From contig NZ_JARWOP010000226.1 in NCBI RefSeq assembly GCF_029868745.1, positions 1-64,000 on the forward strand: 64,000 bases of DNA. The letters are read 5' to 3'. The translations under genes and the position numbers were made by a program. Positions 26,424-37,671 of the stretch are shown here, piece after piece; the first letter of the stretch is position 1; each line of letters opens with the position of its first letter. Source of the stretch: Nocardia wallacei (GTDB lineage: Bacteria > Actinomycetota > Actinomycetes > Mycobacteriales > Mycobacteriaceae). The notes below the pieces were generated by a model. It saw only the letters and a list, made by a program, of their open reading frames with translations, was not told the origin of the DNA and did not search any database.

Positions 26424-27281
26424 TCAGCGGGGCGGCGTCAGCGACGTACTGATGATGATCTTGGCCTGAATCGCGCCGTCCGGGGCCTTGTCGCCCTGCA
26501 CCACCACCATGTCGCCGGGGTGCAGATCGGCGACCTTGCCCGAGCCGGCCGTGATCACCTGGGTCTTGGCGTCGGTGTGCACGGTGACCAGCGAACCGAG
26601 CAGCGATTCGATGGTCAGCGTGGTGCCGTCGTTGGTGCTGATCGCGCCCATGGTCGCGCCGATGTTGTCGATGTCGCCGAGGCCGGGCAGCCCCGGCACG
26701 CTCTGCTGCGGACCGCCGGAGCTGCCGGGCGGCACCACCGGCTGCCGGGTCGGGACCGGGCGGGTGGTCGTGCCCGCGGCACTGCTGGAGGACGACGAAT
26801 CGTTGCCCGCCAGGAACGCGCCCGCGGCGATGCCGCCGAGCACGACCAGGACGAAGATCGCGGCCGTCAGCCCGATCCACAGTCCGGTGCGCCTGCGGCG
26901 GGGCGGTTCCACCGGCAGACCGGTCGGACCGAGCTGTTGGCCGGGGGCGTTCGGCGGGCCCCCTGCCCACTGCTGCTGCCCGTACCCCGGCCCGGGTTCG
27001 TAAGCGCCCCAGGCACTGTCGTAGGGCGGTATCTCCCGGGTGGCATTGGGGCCGGGCGGTTGGTCGAAGTAGGAATACGGTTCGGCCGTCTCGTATGCCG
27101 CGGTCTGCTGATACGGGCCGTTCGAGTACGGCACCGTCGGATCGACGCCCTGGCCGTACGCCTCCGAGTACTCCGACGTGTGCAACGTCTGCTCCTCGGA
27201 CCGGCCCGACGAGCCCAGTTTCTCGGTCGGCGCGTCGGGCGAATCCGGCCGCTGCGCCCACGGGTCACTCGGATTCGTCAT
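26424..27281 (-). CDS. Membrane protein with DUF5666-like domain
   Basis: A 285-residue protein: a Pro/Gly/Tyr/Gln-rich cytoplasmic N-terminus (~1-130), a transmembrane helix (~135-160, TGLWIGLTAAIFVLVVLGGI), a Ser/Pro linker and a small C-terminal beta domain (~210-280) with TTLTIESLLGSLVTVHTDAK and DLHPGDMVVVQGDKAPDGAI, the DUF5666 pattern. No enzymatic motif is seen. ATG 27281 gives a compact protein (MTNPSDPWAQRPDSP); the longer frame to 27359 runs into the clpB terminator. It lies downstream of clpB. Confidence 0.75.
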   Translation of the reverse strand: MTNPSDPWAQRPDSPDAPTEKLGSSGRSEEQTLHTSEYSEAYGQGVDPTVPYSNGPYQQTAAYETAEPYSYFDQPPGPNATREIPPYDSAWGAYEPGPGYGQQQWAGGPPNAPGQQLGPTGLPVEPPRRRRTGLWIGLTAAIFVLVVLGGIAAGAFLAGNDSSSSSSAAGTTTRPVPTRQPVVPPGSSGGPQQSVPGLPGLGDIDNIGATMGAISTNDGTTLTIESLLGSLVTVHTDAKTQVITAGSGKVADLHPGDMVVVQGDKAPDGAIQAKIIISTSLTPPR

Positions 27282-27344
27282 GCCACCCAGCGTAGGTGGA
27301 GATCGGGGATACCAGACGGTCCCCTCGTCATCCCGGCGTGCTTT

Positions 27345-27372
27345 GGCCGGGATCCACAACGAGATCCCGGCC
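27345..27372 (-). terminator. Probable clpB terminator
   Basis: GGCCGGGATC (27345-27354) and GATCCCGGCC (27363-27372) form a perfect 10-bp stem with an 8-nt loop, starting 17 nt beyond the clpB stop on the minus strand. A second, weaker pairing with ATCCCGGC at 27330-27337 is possible. There is no long T-run, as is usual in high-GC actinobacteria. Confidence 0.65.
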
Positions 27373-27389
27373 CGTATGGACAGCCGCTG

Positions 27390-29951
27390 CTACTTCCCCA
27401 CGATGAGGCCGTCCCCGTCCGGGGAGACGCCGACCTTCACCAGATCGCCGTCGAGGACCTCACCGGCCAGCAATTCCTTGGCGAGCGAATCGCCGATGGA
27501 CTGCTGGATCAACCGGCGCAGCGGGCGGGCGCCGTAGGCGGGGTCGTACCCGCGCACGGCCAGCCAGAACCGCGCCGAATCGCTGACGTCCAGCTTCAGC
27601 CGCCGCTGCGCCAGCCGCTTCTGCAGCTGCTCCAGCTGGATGTCGACGATGTGCTCCAACTGCTCCTCGTCGAGCGACTGGAACATCACCACATCGTCGA
27701 GGCGGTTGAGGAACTCCGGCTTGAACGCCGAGCGCACGGCATTCATCACGAAATCCTTGTCGCCGCCCGCACCCAGGTTGGAGGTGAGGATGAGGATGGT
27801 GTTGCGGAAGTCGACCGTGCGGCCCTGGCCGTCGGTCAACCGGCCCTCGTCGAGCACCTGCAGCAGGATGTCGAACACGTCCGGGTGCGCCTTCTCGATC
27901 TCGTCGAACAGCACCACCGTGTACGGCCGCCGCCGCACCGCCTCGGTCAGCTGACCGCCCTGGTCGTAGCCGACGTAGCCGGGCGGCGCGCCGACCAGCC
28001 GAGCCACCGAGTGCTTCTCGGAGTACTCGCTCATGTCGATGCGGATCATGGCGCGTTCGTCGTCGAACAGGAAGTCCGCCAACGCCTTCGCCAGCTCCGT
28101 CTTGCCGACACCGGTGGGGCCGACGAACATGAACGAGCCGGTCGGGCGGTTCGGGTCGGCGACTCCGGCGCGGGCGCGGCGCACCGCGTCGGACACGGCC
28201 TCCACCGCGTCGCGCTGACCGACCACGCGCTTGCGCAGTTCCTCCTCCATCCGCAGCAGCTTCTGGGTCTCGCCCTCGAGCATGCGGCCCACGGGGATAC
28301 CGGTCCACGACGACACCACCTCGGCGATGTCGTTGGGCCCGACCTCCTCCTGCAGCATGACCTCACCGTCGGCGGCCGTGCCGGCCTTCTTTTCGGCCTC
28401 GTCCAGCTGCTTCTCCAGCTGCGGGATGCGGCCGTAGCGCAACTCGGCGGCCTTGCCCAGATCGCCGTCGCGCTCGGCCCGCTCGGATTCGCCCTTGAGC
28501 GATTCGAGTTCCTCCTTGATGACCCGCACCGAGTCGATGGCCTGCTTCTCGTTCTGCCAGCGGGCCATCAGCTGATTGAGCTTCTCCCGGTCGTCGGCCA
28601 GTTCCTGGCGCAGCTTCTCGAGCCGCAGCTTGGAGGCCTCGTCGGTCTCCTTGGCCAGCGCCATCTCCTCGATCTCGAGCCGCCGCACGGCCCGCTCGAC
28701 CTCGTCGATCTCGACGGGGCGCGAGTCGATCTCCATGCGCAGCCGCGAGGCCGACTCGTCGACCAGGTCGATCGCCTTGTCGGGCAGGAACCGGGAGGTG
28801 ATGTAGCGGTCGGACAGCGTCGCCGCGGCGACCAGCGCGGAGTCGGTGATGCGCACGCCGTGGTGCACCTCGTAGCGCTCCTTGAGCCCGCGCAGGATAC
28901 CGATGGTGTCCCCGACCGACGGCTCACCGACCAGCACCTGCTGAAAGCGCCGCTCCAGGGCGGCGTCCTTCTCGATGTGCCGGCGGTATTCGTCGAGCGT
29001 GGTCGCGCCGACCAGCCGCAGCTCGCCGCGAGCCAGCATCGGCTTGATCATGTTGCCCGCGTCCATCGCGGACTCGCCGGTCGCGCCCGCGCCGACGATG
29101 GTGTGCAGCTCGTCGATGAATGTGATGATCTGCCCGGCGCTCTGCTTGATCTCCTCGAGCACGGCCTTCAGCCGCTCCTCGAATTCGCCGCGATACTTCG
29201 CCCCGGCGACCATCGCGCCCAGGTCGAGAGAAACCAGTCGCTTGCCGCGCAACGACTCCGGCACGTCGCCGGCGATGATGCGCTGGGCCAGGCCCTCCAC
29301 GATCGCCGTCTTGCCGACGCCCGGCTCACCGATCAGCACCGGGTTGTTCTTGGTGCGGCGGCTGAGTACCTGCACGACGCGGCGGATCTCGGTGTCGCGG
29401 CCGATGACCGGGTCGAGCTTGCCCTCGCGGGCGGCAGCGGTGAGATCGGTGGAGTACTTCTCCAGCGCCTGGTAGCTGCCCTCCGGATCGGGCGAGGTGA
29501 CGCGGGCGTTGCCGCGCACGGCGGTGAACGCCTCGCGCAGCGCGTCGGCGGTGGCGCCGTACTTCAGCAGCAACTGCGACACGTCGGAGTCGCCGGCGGC
29601 CAGGCCGACCATCAAGTGCTCGGTGGAGACGTACTCGTCACCGAGTTCGGTGGCGAGCTTCTGCGCGGCGGTGATCGCGGCCAGCGCCTCGCGGCCGAGC
29701 TGTGGGGAGGTGGTGGCGCCGGTCGCCCGGGGCAGTCGGTCGACGATGTCCTGGGCCTCGCGTCGTACCGTCGCCGAATCGACCGCGACAGCCTTGAGCA
29801 GTGGGGCGGCGATGCCGTCGGTCTGATCCAGCAACGCCACCAGCAAGTGCGCCGGACGAATCTCCGGGTTGCCCGCGGCCGAGGCCGCCTGCAGGGCGGC
29901 GGTCAGCGCCGCCTGAGTCTTGGTGGTGGGATTGAACGAGTCCACAATCAC
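27390..29951 (-). CDS. clpB: ATP-dependent disaggregase ClpB
   Basis: An 853-residue Hsp100 chaperone that, with DnaK/DnaJ/GrpE, dissolves and refolds aggregated protein in the cytoplasm. It has an N-terminal Clp repeat domain (~1-145), NBD1 with Walker [15 protein letters not shown] (~203), a coiled-coil middle domain (~405-520, Glu/Lys/Leu/Arg-rich), and NBD2 with [14 protein letters not shown] (~606) and the C-terminal D2-small domain. Full family length, ATG 29951. A HAIR element at 30023-30043 lies just upstream, so repression by HspR is likely. Confidence 0.97.
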   Translation of the reverse strand: MIVDSFNPTTKTQAALTAALQAASAAGNPEIRPAHLLVALLDQTDGIAAPLLKAVAVDSATVRREAQDIVDRLPRATGATTSPQLGREALAAITAAQKLATELGDEYVSTEHLMVGLAAGDSDVSQLLLKYGATADALREAFTAVRGNARVTSPDPEGSYQALEKYSTDLTAAAREGKLDPVIGRDTEIRRVVQVLSRRTKNNPVLIGEPGVGKTAIVEGLAQRIIAGDVPESLRGKRLVSLDLGAMVAGAKYRGEFEERLKAVLEEIKQSAGQIITFIDELHTIVGAGATGESAMDAGNMIKPMLARGELRLVGATTLDEYRRHIEKDAALERRFQQVLVGEPSVGDTIGILRGLKERYEVHHGVRITDSALVAAATLSDRYITSRFLPDKAIDLVDESASRLRMEIDSRPVEIDEVERAVRRLEIEEMALAKETDEASKLRLEKLRQELADDREKLNQLMARWQNEKQAIDSVRVIKEELESLKGESERAERDGDLGKAAELRYGRIPQLEKQLDEAEKKAGTAADGEVMLQEEVGPNDIAEVVSSWTGIPVGRMLEGETQKLLRMEEELRKRVVGQRDAVEAVSDAVRRARAGVADPNRPTGSFMFVGPTGVGKTELAKALADFLFDDERAMIRIDMSEYSEKHSVARLVGAPPGYVGYDQGGQLTEAVRRRPYTVVLFDEIEKAHPDVFDILLQVLDEGRLTDGQGRTVDFRNTILILTSNLGAGGDKDFVMNAVRSAFKPEFLNRLDDVVMFQSLDEEQLEHIVDIQLEQLQKRLAQRRLKLDVSDSARFWLAVRGYDPAYGARPLRRLIQQSIGDSLAKELLAGEVLDGDLVKVGVSPDGDGLIVGK

Positions 29952-30022
29952 CTTCCTACTTGTCGTTTCGGCTCAGCGCTGGGCGTCGTGCGCGCTGTTT
30001 CGATAGGTCCAACGCCGCAGGG

Positions 30023-30043
30023 GTTGAGTCTGTTCCGCTCAAG
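30023..30043. promoter_or_regulatory. HAIR operator upstream of clpB
   Basis: GTTGAGT-N7-GCTCAAG matches the HspR-associated inverted repeat (CTTGAGT-N7-ACTCAAG) at 12 of 14 positions with exact 7-nt spacing. It lies 71 nt upstream of the clpB start. The cognate repressor gene hspR is at 33438-33836. Confidence 0.88.
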
Positions 30044-30217
30044 TTTGCGTAATTTCCCGGCTCTGCGCAAGGACTACCCCGCTCGGACCCCGCGTCCCGC
30101 CACGGAGGAAACCGACTGCCCTGAATTGCGGCGACTTCCGCTCCGATCTGCCTACGATGGCCCTGTTCGACGCATCAACCCGCCGCCCGACAACCGTTCC
30201 CGGACGAAGGAGCAGCG

Positions 30218-31150
30218 ATGCGCGCGATGGTGGTCCCCGAATTCGGCGGCAGCCCGGAACCGGCCGAGATGCCCACACCTGCCCCGGGCCCCGGCGACAT
30301 CCAGATTCGCGTCGAGGCGGCGGGGGTCAATCCCTACGACCGCAAGCTCGTCGACGGAATCCTGAAAGACCGCCTCCCCTACGACTTTCCGATGATCCCG
30401 GGCATCGACGGCGCGGGCACGGTCTCGGCGGTGGGCCCCGGCGTGACCGCGTTCGCCGTGGGCGATCGCGTGGTCGGCAAGTTCCTCGTCCCGCCGGTCG
30501 GGCACGGCACCTTCGCCGAATACATCACCGCGCCCGAGCGCCAGGCCACGCCCATTCCCGGCCAGCTCACCGCGATCCAGGCCGCCGCGCTGCCGACGGC
30601 CGGCCTCACCGCCCAGGACCTGGTGGACGCCGCCGAACTCGGCCCGGGGCAGCGGGTGCTGATCAACGGCGCCGCGGGCGGGGTCGGCTCGTTCCTGGTG
30701 CAGTTGGCCAATGCCGCGGGCACGGAGGTGATCGCCACCGCGCGGCCCGCCGACGCCGACCGGATGATCCGGCTGGGCGCGACGGAGGTGGTCGACTACA
30801 CCCGCGCGGCCGTCGCCGACTCGGTGCTGTTCACCCACCCCGACGGCATCGATGTGCTGTTCGACCTGGTCTCCTCCGGCCCCGAGCTGGCCGAACTCGC
30901 TCGCGTCGTGCGCCCCGGCGGCATCATGTACAGCACCGTCATGTCCGCCGACGAGGCCGAACTGCACGCGCGCGGCCTGCACGGCGGCAACTTCGAATCC
31001 ACCGGCGGCGCACCCGAATTGGGGCGGCTGCTGCGGCTGGTGGCCGCCGGCGACGTGGTGGTGCCGATCGAGGCGGTCCGCCCGCTGACCGATGCCCCGG
31101 TCGTGCTCGGTGCGCGCGGCGCGCGCGGCAAAACCGTGCTAGTACTTTGA
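30218..31150 (+). CDS. Quinone oxidoreductase-like NADP-dependent MDR protein
   Basis: A 310-residue zinc-independent medium-chain dehydrogenase/reductase. The N-terminal GroES-like domain has AAGVNPYDRKLVDG; the Rossmann motif GAAGGVGSFLVQLA is near residue 150, followed by ATARPADADRMIRLGATEVV. No catalytic-zinc cysteine and no GHE motif are present, so a quinone/enone reductase activity is likely. ATG 30218 follows GAAGGAGC. It is divergent from clpB; its promoter may overlap the HAIR region, so heat-shock control is possible but not shown. Confidence 0.85.
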   Translation: MRAMVVPEFGGSPEPAEMPTPAPGPGDIQIRVEAAGVNPYDRKLVDGILKDRLPYDFPMIPGIDGAGTVSAVGPGVTAFAVGDRVVGKFLVPPVGHGTFAEYITAPERQATPIPGQLTAIQAAALPTAGLTAQDLVDAAELGPGQRVLINGAAGGVGSFLVQLANAAGTEVIATARPADADRMIRLGATEVVDYTRAAVADSVLFTHPDGIDVLFDLVSSGPELAELARVVRPGGIMYSTVMSADEAELHARGLHGGNFESTGGAPELGRLLRLVAAGDVVVPIEAVRPLTDAPVVLGARGARGKTVLVL

Positions 31151-31157
31151 CCTGGTA

Positions 31158-31256
31158 ACAATCACGCCGCTCGTCCACCCGGCCCGCAAACATCCCGCGC
31201 CGGGAGCGTGGAATGCCGGAAAACATGATGTTGCGGGTTTGGTCGTTTGTGATTGT
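31158..31256. promoter_or_regulatory. Inverted repeats upstream of the globin-FNR gene
   Basis: The 225-bp gap before the flavohaemoprotein gene holds ACAATCAC (31158-31165) inverted as GTGATTGT (31249-31256), and between them the 11-bp perfect palindrome AACATGATGTT (31222-31232). Flavohaemoglobin genes are often controlled by nitric-oxide-sensing NsrR on short palindromes, which makes the 11-mer a candidate operator; this is inference. Confidence 0.35.
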
Positions 31257-31375
31257 GGGTAAAGCAATCCGCTCATAATCATGCGACCACGGTGTTTTCG
31301 GGGATACTTGACGCGAAGGATCGCCGTACCAGGCGGTTCCCCCGATATCTACCCCCAGAAAGGAAGCTCGACGTC

Positions 31376-32533
31376 GTGGATGCGCGTACGGCTGCGCTGG
31401 TCCGCGCCAACTTCCGGTCGGTGGTCGAGGCGCCGACCGGGCCCGATCGGTTGATCAGCGCGTTCTACGGGCACCTGTTCGCCGAGAACCCCCGGTTGCG
31501 CGAACTCTTCCCGCCGACGATGGACATGCAGGCCAAACGGCTCATGACCGCGATCGGATTCGTTCTCGACCATCTCGAGGATTGGGACCGCGCACAGCGC
31601 TTTCTCGAGCAACTCGCGCGCGACCATCGCAAGTACGGCGTGGAGGCAGCGCACTACGACCTGGCCGGCCGGGCCCTCGTCGCCGCGTTCCGCACCTACA
31701 ACGGGCCGGTCTGGACCCGTCAGCTGGAAGAGGGCTGGCGCGACATCAGCATCCTCATCTCGGCCTCGATGGCGATCGGCGCCAATTCCGACAAGTCGCA
31801 GCCGTACTGGGAGGCGACCGTCGTCGGGCACCGCCGCGTCCTCGACGACCTGGCCATCGTGCGACTGCAGTCGGAGAGCCCGATTCCGTACCAAGCCGGG
31901 CAGTACGTGCCGATCTCGATTCCGCAGCGGCCCAAGATGTGGCGCTACCTGTCGCCGGCCATCCCCACGAATCCGTACGGCGAGATCGAATTCCACGTCC
32001 GCAAGGTGCGCACCGGCTGGGTCAGTCCCGGCATCGTCAGCGAGACGCAGGTCGGGGACAAGTGGCTGATCGCGGGGCCGCTGGGCGGGCTGCACGTGGA
32101 ACGCAACAGCGGGCGCGACGTGCTGATGATCGGCTCCGGCACCGGGATCGCGCCGTTGCGCGCCCAGCTGATCGAGATGGGGCGGCGCGGCACGAATCCG
32201 CGGGTGCACTTCTTCATCGGCGGCCGGTATCCATGCGACCTCTACGACGTCGAGAACATGTGGCAGCTGTCGCTGAGCAATCCGTGGCTGACCGTGGTTC
32301 CGGTGTGCGAGAACGAATCCAACCCGTGGTGGCATCCGTATCCGCCGGCCGACCCGCCGTTCGGGATGCACCGGCGGCTGATCGGTAATCTGGGCGCGGT
32401 GGTCGCCAGCATGGGCGCGTGGGCGGACCGGCAGATCCAGATCGCGGGGTCGGCGCGGATGATCGCCGATACCAAGCGCGCCCTGATGGCGGTCGGCACA
32501 CCGGAGTGGGCGATCATGTCGGATCCGGTGTAA
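31376..32533 (+). CDS. Flavohaemoglobin-like globin/FAD/NAD protein (Rv0385-like)
   Basis: A 385-residue protein: an N-terminal globin domain (~1-135) with proximal His84 in QLARDHRKYGVEAAHY, then a ferredoxin-reductase FAD domain (~145-250, QYVPISIP and MWRYLSPA as flavin-binding motif) and an NAD domain (GSGTGIAPLRAQLIEMG ~ 258). It probably oxidises nitric oxide or reduces haem ligands using NADH. GTG 31376 is chosen, with AAAGGAAG upstream and the globin beginning directly; upstream in-frame residues are non-globin. It corresponds to Rv0385, next to clpB in M. tuberculosis. A second, globin-free reductase follows at 32592. Confidence 0.88.
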   Translation: MDARTAALVRANFRSVVEAPTGPDRLISAFYGHLFAENPRLRELFPPTMDMQAKRLMTAIGFVLDHLEDWDRAQRFLEQLARDHRKYGVEAAHYDLAGRALVAAFRTYNGPVWTRQLEEGWRDISILISASMAIGANSDKSQPYWEATVVGHRRVLDDLAIVRLQSESPIPYQAGQYVPISIPQRPKMWRYLSPAIPTNPYGEIEFHVRKVRTGWVSPGIVSETQVGDKWLIAGPLGGLHVERNSGRDVLMIGSGTGIAPLRAQLIEMGRRGTNPRVHFFIGGRYPCDLYDVENMWQLSLSNPWLTVVPVCENESNPWWHPYPPADPPFGMHRRLIGNLGAVVASMGAWADRQIQIAGSARMIADTKRALMAVGTPEWAIMSDPV

Positions 32534-32537
32534 TCAC

Positions 32538-32560
32538 CGTCATCCCGGCCCGGCATGACG
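32538..32560. repeat. Short hairpin with CGTCATCCCGGC repeat word
   Basis: CGTCAT (32538-32543) and ATGACG (32555-32560) are inverted around a GC-rich centre, directly after the flavohaemoprotein stop. The 12-mer CGTCATCCCGGC recurs at 27326-27337 beside the clpB terminator. It could attenuate read-through into the lone FNR gene or be a small repetitive palindrome. Confidence 0.4.
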
Positions 32561-32591
32561 CGAAACCGTTCGACCGAAGAGGGGTAGCCCA

Positions 32592-33374
32592 GTGACCATC
32601 GGGCCCGACGAGACCGGTGAGATCCATCTCGACACGCAGGAATGGAACTCCACGGTGGTGGGCCATCACCGGCTGCGCCACGACCTCGCGGTGATCCGGC
32701 TGATCGGCGAGTACGTGCCGTTCACCGCCGGCCAATCGGTGGAAGTGCAAGTGCCGCAACATCCGGGCCTGCGGCGGCGGCTGTCGCCCGCGCTGCCGCC
32801 CTCGCTGGACGGCAAGCTGGAGTTCCACGTCCGGACCGTGCCCGGCGGCTGGTGCAGCGGCTCCCTCGTCGCCGACACCCGCCCCGGCGACCAGTGGCGT
32901 CTCGGCGCGCCGGCGGGCTGGCTGACCGTGGACGACTGGGCCACCGACGTCGTGATGATCGCCGGCGGAACGGGTTTGGCGCCGCTGCGCTCGCTGCTGC
33001 TGGAGCTGGCCCGCCGCCCCGAGCCGCCGCGCACCCACTTGTTCATCGGCGGCCGCTTCCCCCGCGACCTGTACGCCTCGGACATGCTGTTCCTGCTGAC
33101 CCGCGAAACGCCCTGGCTCACGGTGATTCCCGTGGTGGAGAGCGCCTACGACCCGGACTGGGTCGACCAGTGGTACGAGGACTGCCGCGTGGACGTCGGT
33201 TTCGACGTGGACGAGATGCTGGAGGGCACGCTCGCCGAGGTCGTGGGCGACATGGGCCCGCTGCTCAACCATCAGGTGCTGGTGTGCGGCTCGCCGGGCA
33301 TGGTCCGGGCCACCGTCGACCGGTTGATCCAGACGGGCACCCCGGCGGAAGCCATTCGCTACGAAGGGGTCTGA
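32592..33374 (+). CDS. Stand-alone FAD/NAD ferredoxin-reductase-type protein
   Basis: A 260-residue protein aligning with the reductase half of the preceding flavohaemoprotein (WNSTVVGHHRLRHDLAVIRL, FTAGQSVEVQVPQHPGLRRR, LSPALPP, GGTGLAPLRSLLLELARRPE, THLFIGGRFPRDLYA). There is no globin domain and the N-terminal ~12 residues are unrelated. It has FAD- and NAD-binding motifs, so it is probably an electron-transfer partner, but its acceptor is unknown. ATG? The start codon is GTG 32592, preceded by GAGGGGTAG. The gene lies 58 bp after the globin gene on the same strand, so it is probably co-transcribed. Confidence 0.82.
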   Translation: MTIGPDETGEIHLDTQEWNSTVVGHHRLRHDLAVIRLIGEYVPFTAGQSVEVQVPQHPGLRRRLSPALPPSLDGKLEFHVRTVPGGWCSGSLVADTRPGDQWRLGAPAGWLTVDDWATDVVMIAGGTGLAPLRSLLLELARRPEPPRTHLFIGGRFPRDLYASDMLFLLTRETPWLTVIPVVESAYDPDWVDQWYEDCRVDVGFDVDEMLEGTLAEVVGDMGPLLNHQVLVCGSPGMVRATVDRLIQTGTPAEAIRYEGV

Positions 33375-33382
33375 GGATAACG

Positions 33383-33417
33383 AACAGCGCCCCGGGGGTT
33401 CTCCCAGAGGCGCTGTT
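33383..33417. terminator. Bidirectional terminator between FNR and hspR genes
   Basis: AACAGCGCC (33383-33391) pairs with GGCGCTGTT (33409-33417), a 9-bp perfect stem between the convergent FNR (ends 33374) and hspR (ends 33438) genes. It marks the end of two transcription units and the inferred rearrangement junction relative to M. tuberculosis. Confidence 0.75.
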
Positions 33418-33437
33418 CCACAGACTATTTCGCGGGC

Positions 33438-33836
33438 CTACCGCCGCTTGTTGCGCGGCTGCCACACCACCAGAGCCGTACTGCGCTGCGGCGGAGTGAG
33501 ATCCGTACGGTAGGCGGCGCGCAGCCGCTCCACCTCCGCCGTCAGCTCACGGACCCGCTCCTGCAGGCCCTCGACCTGGTTGGTGAGTTCGATGATCCGC
33601 TTGATGCCCGCCAGGTTGACACCCTCGTCCTGGGACAACCGCTGCACCTCGCGCAGCAGCTCCACATCCCGCGCCGAGTAGCGCCGCCCGCCGCCCGAAG
33701 TGCGTTGCGGCGTCACCAGACCCAGCCGGTCGTACGTGCGTAGTGTCTGCGCGTGCATACCGGCCAGTTGGGCGGCCACCGAGATCATGAAGAACTCGGT
33801 GGTATGGGTGTGAGCCTTCTTCGGATCTCCGTTCAT
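33438..33836 (-). CDS. hspR: Heat-shock repressor HspR (MerR family)
   Basis: A 132-residue MerR-type regulator: MISVAAQLAGMHAQTLRTYDR is the recognition helix region (~17-37), followed by RTSGGGRRYSARDVELLREV and a C-terminal coiled coil (LQERVRELTAEVERLRAAYR), as in HspR. It represses the dnaK operon and clpB by binding HAIR sites with DnaK as corepressor in studied actinobacteria. ATG 33836 shares its A with the dnaJ stop (TGATG); GTG 33839 is an alternative. Last gene of dnaK-grpE-dnaJ-hspR. Confidence 0.95.
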   Translation of the reverse strand: MNGDPKKAHTHTTEFFMISVAAQLAGMHAQTLRTYDRLGLVTPQRTSGGGRRYSARDVELLREVQRLSQDEGVNLAGIKRIIELTNQVEGLQERVRELTAEVERLRAAYRTDLTPPQRSTALVVWQPRNKRR

Positions 33837-35020
33837 CACGCACCTGCCCATCCAGCACGCGGGTCGAACCCGCTGGTCTTCTCCGCTTCCGCGTAGCGCC
33901 GCAGCGCCTCGGTAGCATTGTCGTCCAGCTTCTGCGGTACCGCGACCTTCACCGTGACGAGCAGGTCGCCCGCGCCGCCGCTCCGCTTGGGAACGCCGCG
34001 CCCGCGTACCCGCAGGGTGCGCCCGTCGGCGGTGCCCGGCGGCACCTTCACACCGACCCGGCCCTCCAGGGTCGGCACGGAAACCGTTGTCCCCAGCACC
34101 AGTTCGGTGTAGCTGACCGGCAGCACCAGGGTCAGGTCGTCGCCGTTGCGGCCGAAGACCTTGTCCTGGCTGACGTGCACCGTGACGAACAGGTCGCCAG
34201 CGGGTGCGCCCCGCAGGCCCGCCTCGCCCTGACCGGCCAGCCGGATGCGCTGACCGTCCCGGACGCCCGGCGGGATCCGCACCGTGATGGTGCGGGTCCG
34301 GTTCTGGATGCCGGTGCCGTGGCAGTCCGAGCACGGGTCGTCGATGATCGACCCGGTACCGCGGCAGTCGTCGCAGGGCTCGCTGAATCCGAACGCGCCC
34401 TGGTTGCGGCTGACCACGCCGGTTCCGTTGCAGTGCGGGCACACTCGCGGGCTGGTGCCCGGCTTGGCGCCGCTGCCGTGACACGTGGTGCACGGCGACG
34501 GGCTGGTCATCCGCAGCGGAACGGTCACCCCCTGGGCGGCCTCACGGAAGCCCAGGGTCGTCTCGGTTTCCACGTCGCTGCCGCGGCGCGGACGCGACGA
34601 GGTGCGCGCACCGCCGCCGCCACGATTGAACAGACCGCCCAGCAGATCGCCCAGACCGCCGTCGCCACCCGCGGCGGCCGCGCCACCGAAGATGTCGCCG
34701 AGGTTGAACTCGCCGGTGGCGAACCCGCCGGGACCGTAGGCTCCGCTACCGCCCGGCGAGAACCCGCCGCGGCCGAAACCGCCACTGGCAAACAGCCGCC
34801 GGGCCTCGTCGTACTCCTTGCGCTTCGCCGGATCCGCCAGCACGGCGTGCGCCTCGCTGACGGCCTTGAACCGCTCCTCGGCCTTGGTGTCGCCCGGATT
34901 CTTGTCCGGGTGGTTGTCACGAGCCAGCTTGCGGTAGGCCTTCTTGATGTCGTCCTGGCTCGCGCTGGAGGAAATACCCAGCTCTTTGTAGAAGTCCTTT
35001 TCCAGCCACTCCCGATTCAC
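33836..35020 (-). CDS. dnaJ: Co-chaperone DnaJ (type I)
   Basis: A 394-residue type I J protein. J domain (~1-72) with the HPD motif in [10 protein letters not shown] that stimulates DnaK ATPase; a Gly/Phe-rich region ([18 protein letters not shown]); four zinc-binding CxxCxGxG repeats ([32 protein letters not shown], ~165-235); and the C-terminal substrate-binding domains. It works with DnaK and GrpE encoded upstream. It starts 24 nt after grpE and shares one base with hspR. Confidence 0.96.
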   Translation of the reverse strand: MNREWLEKDFYKELGISSSASQDDIKKAYRKLARDNHPDKNPGDTKAEERFKAVSEAHAVLADPAKRKEYDEARRLFASGGFGRGGFSPGGSGAYGPGGFATGEFNLGDIFGGAAAAGGDGGLGDLLGGLFNRGGGGARTSSRPRRGSDVETETTLGFREAAQGVTVPLRMTSPSPCTTCHGSGAKPGTSPRVCPHCNGTGVVSRNQGAFGFSEPCDDCRGTGSIIDDPCSDCHGTGIQNRTRTITVRIPPGVRDGQRIRLAGQGEAGLRGAPAGDLFVTVHVSQDKVFGRNGDDLTLVLPVSYTELVLGTTVSVPTLEGRVGVKVPPGTADGRTLRVRGRGVPKRSGGAGDLLVTVKVAVPQKLDDNATEALRRYAEAEKTSGFDPRAGWAGA

Positions 35021-35044
35021 CGGGCATCTCCTCCTTTCCGATTC

Positions 35045-35742
35045 TTACGCGATGCCGTCGGCATTGTCGCCAACGTTCGGCACGTCCGGCGTCTCCACCA
35101 GATCCGCTACCCCGTCGGTGACTCCTACCAGCGCGTGCCGGAGAACTCGATCACCGAAGCGGTAACCCTTGCGCATCACTACGCCGATCACCGGGTTGTG
35201 CCCCTCGCCCTCGTGCTGCACAGCCTCGTGCAGCGTCGGATCGAACGGCTCGCCCTCCGCGCCGAACTCCTCGAGGCCCTGTTTGGTCAGCGCGTCGACC
35301 AGCTTGTCGGCCACCGACTTCAGCGGGCCGGAGTCGAGGTCGCCGTGCGCGCGGGCGCGGTCGAGATCGTCGAGCACGCCCAGCAGTTCGGTGACCACCG
35401 CCGCCTTCGCGGTGTCGATCGTGGCCTTGCGGTCACGTTCGACGCGACGCCGGTAATTGGCGTACTCGGCGGTCAGCCGCTGCAGATCGGATGTGCGTTC
35501 GGCCAGTTCGGCACTGATCGTGTCGGCGAGGGCCGCACCGTCGCCGGACTCGGCTCCCGCGGATTCCGGGGCGGGGGCCGCGGCCTCGGCCGCGGTGTCC
35601 CCGCCCTCACCCTGCGGAGCAGAGCTTGCGGAACGACCCTCGAACCGCGGAGCGGAGCCTGCGGAGTGACCCTCGAACTCCGACGGATCGATCTTTCGCT
35701 TGTCCACGATGGTGATCGGCTCCTGTTCGGGGTTCTCGGTGG

Positions 35743-35746
<4 letters not shown>
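35045..35746 (-). CDS. grpE: Nucleotide exchange factor GrpE
   Basis: A 233-residue GrpE, the ADP-release factor for DnaK. The long helical dimerisation part (~80-140) has [19 protein letters not shown], and the C-terminal beta domain has the conserved [20 protein letters not shown]. Residues 1-75 are disordered and acidic, with an 11-residue tandem duplication ([22 protein letters not shown]) encoded by a 33-bp repeat. GTG 35746 overlaps the dnaK stop (GTGA), so translation is coupled. Confidence 0.95.
35613..35678 (-). repeat. 33-bp tandem duplication inside grpE
   Basis: Two 33-bp units (35613-35645 and 35646-35678) differ at only a few bases; both contain GCGGAGC, GAGC and ACCCTCGAAC. 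They add 11 residues in frame to the disordered N-terminus of GrpE. The word GAGCCTGCGGAG of the second unit reappears at 61946-61957. Confidence 0.8.
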
Positions 35747-37587
<1,841 letters not shown>

Positions 37588-37671
37588 AGTTGTTCCTCCT
37601 AATTGACGTCCTGGTGTGTGATGCGGACGAGACCCTCGCCCCCACAACGCACGGAGCACGGTCCCAGCAAC

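Noticed and set aside
26421..30365. A 1314-codon plus-strand open frame opposite clpB and the DUF5666 gene
   Set aside because: GC-driven antisense shadow of a highly conserved gene; its translation is His/Arg/Gln-rich without a domain.
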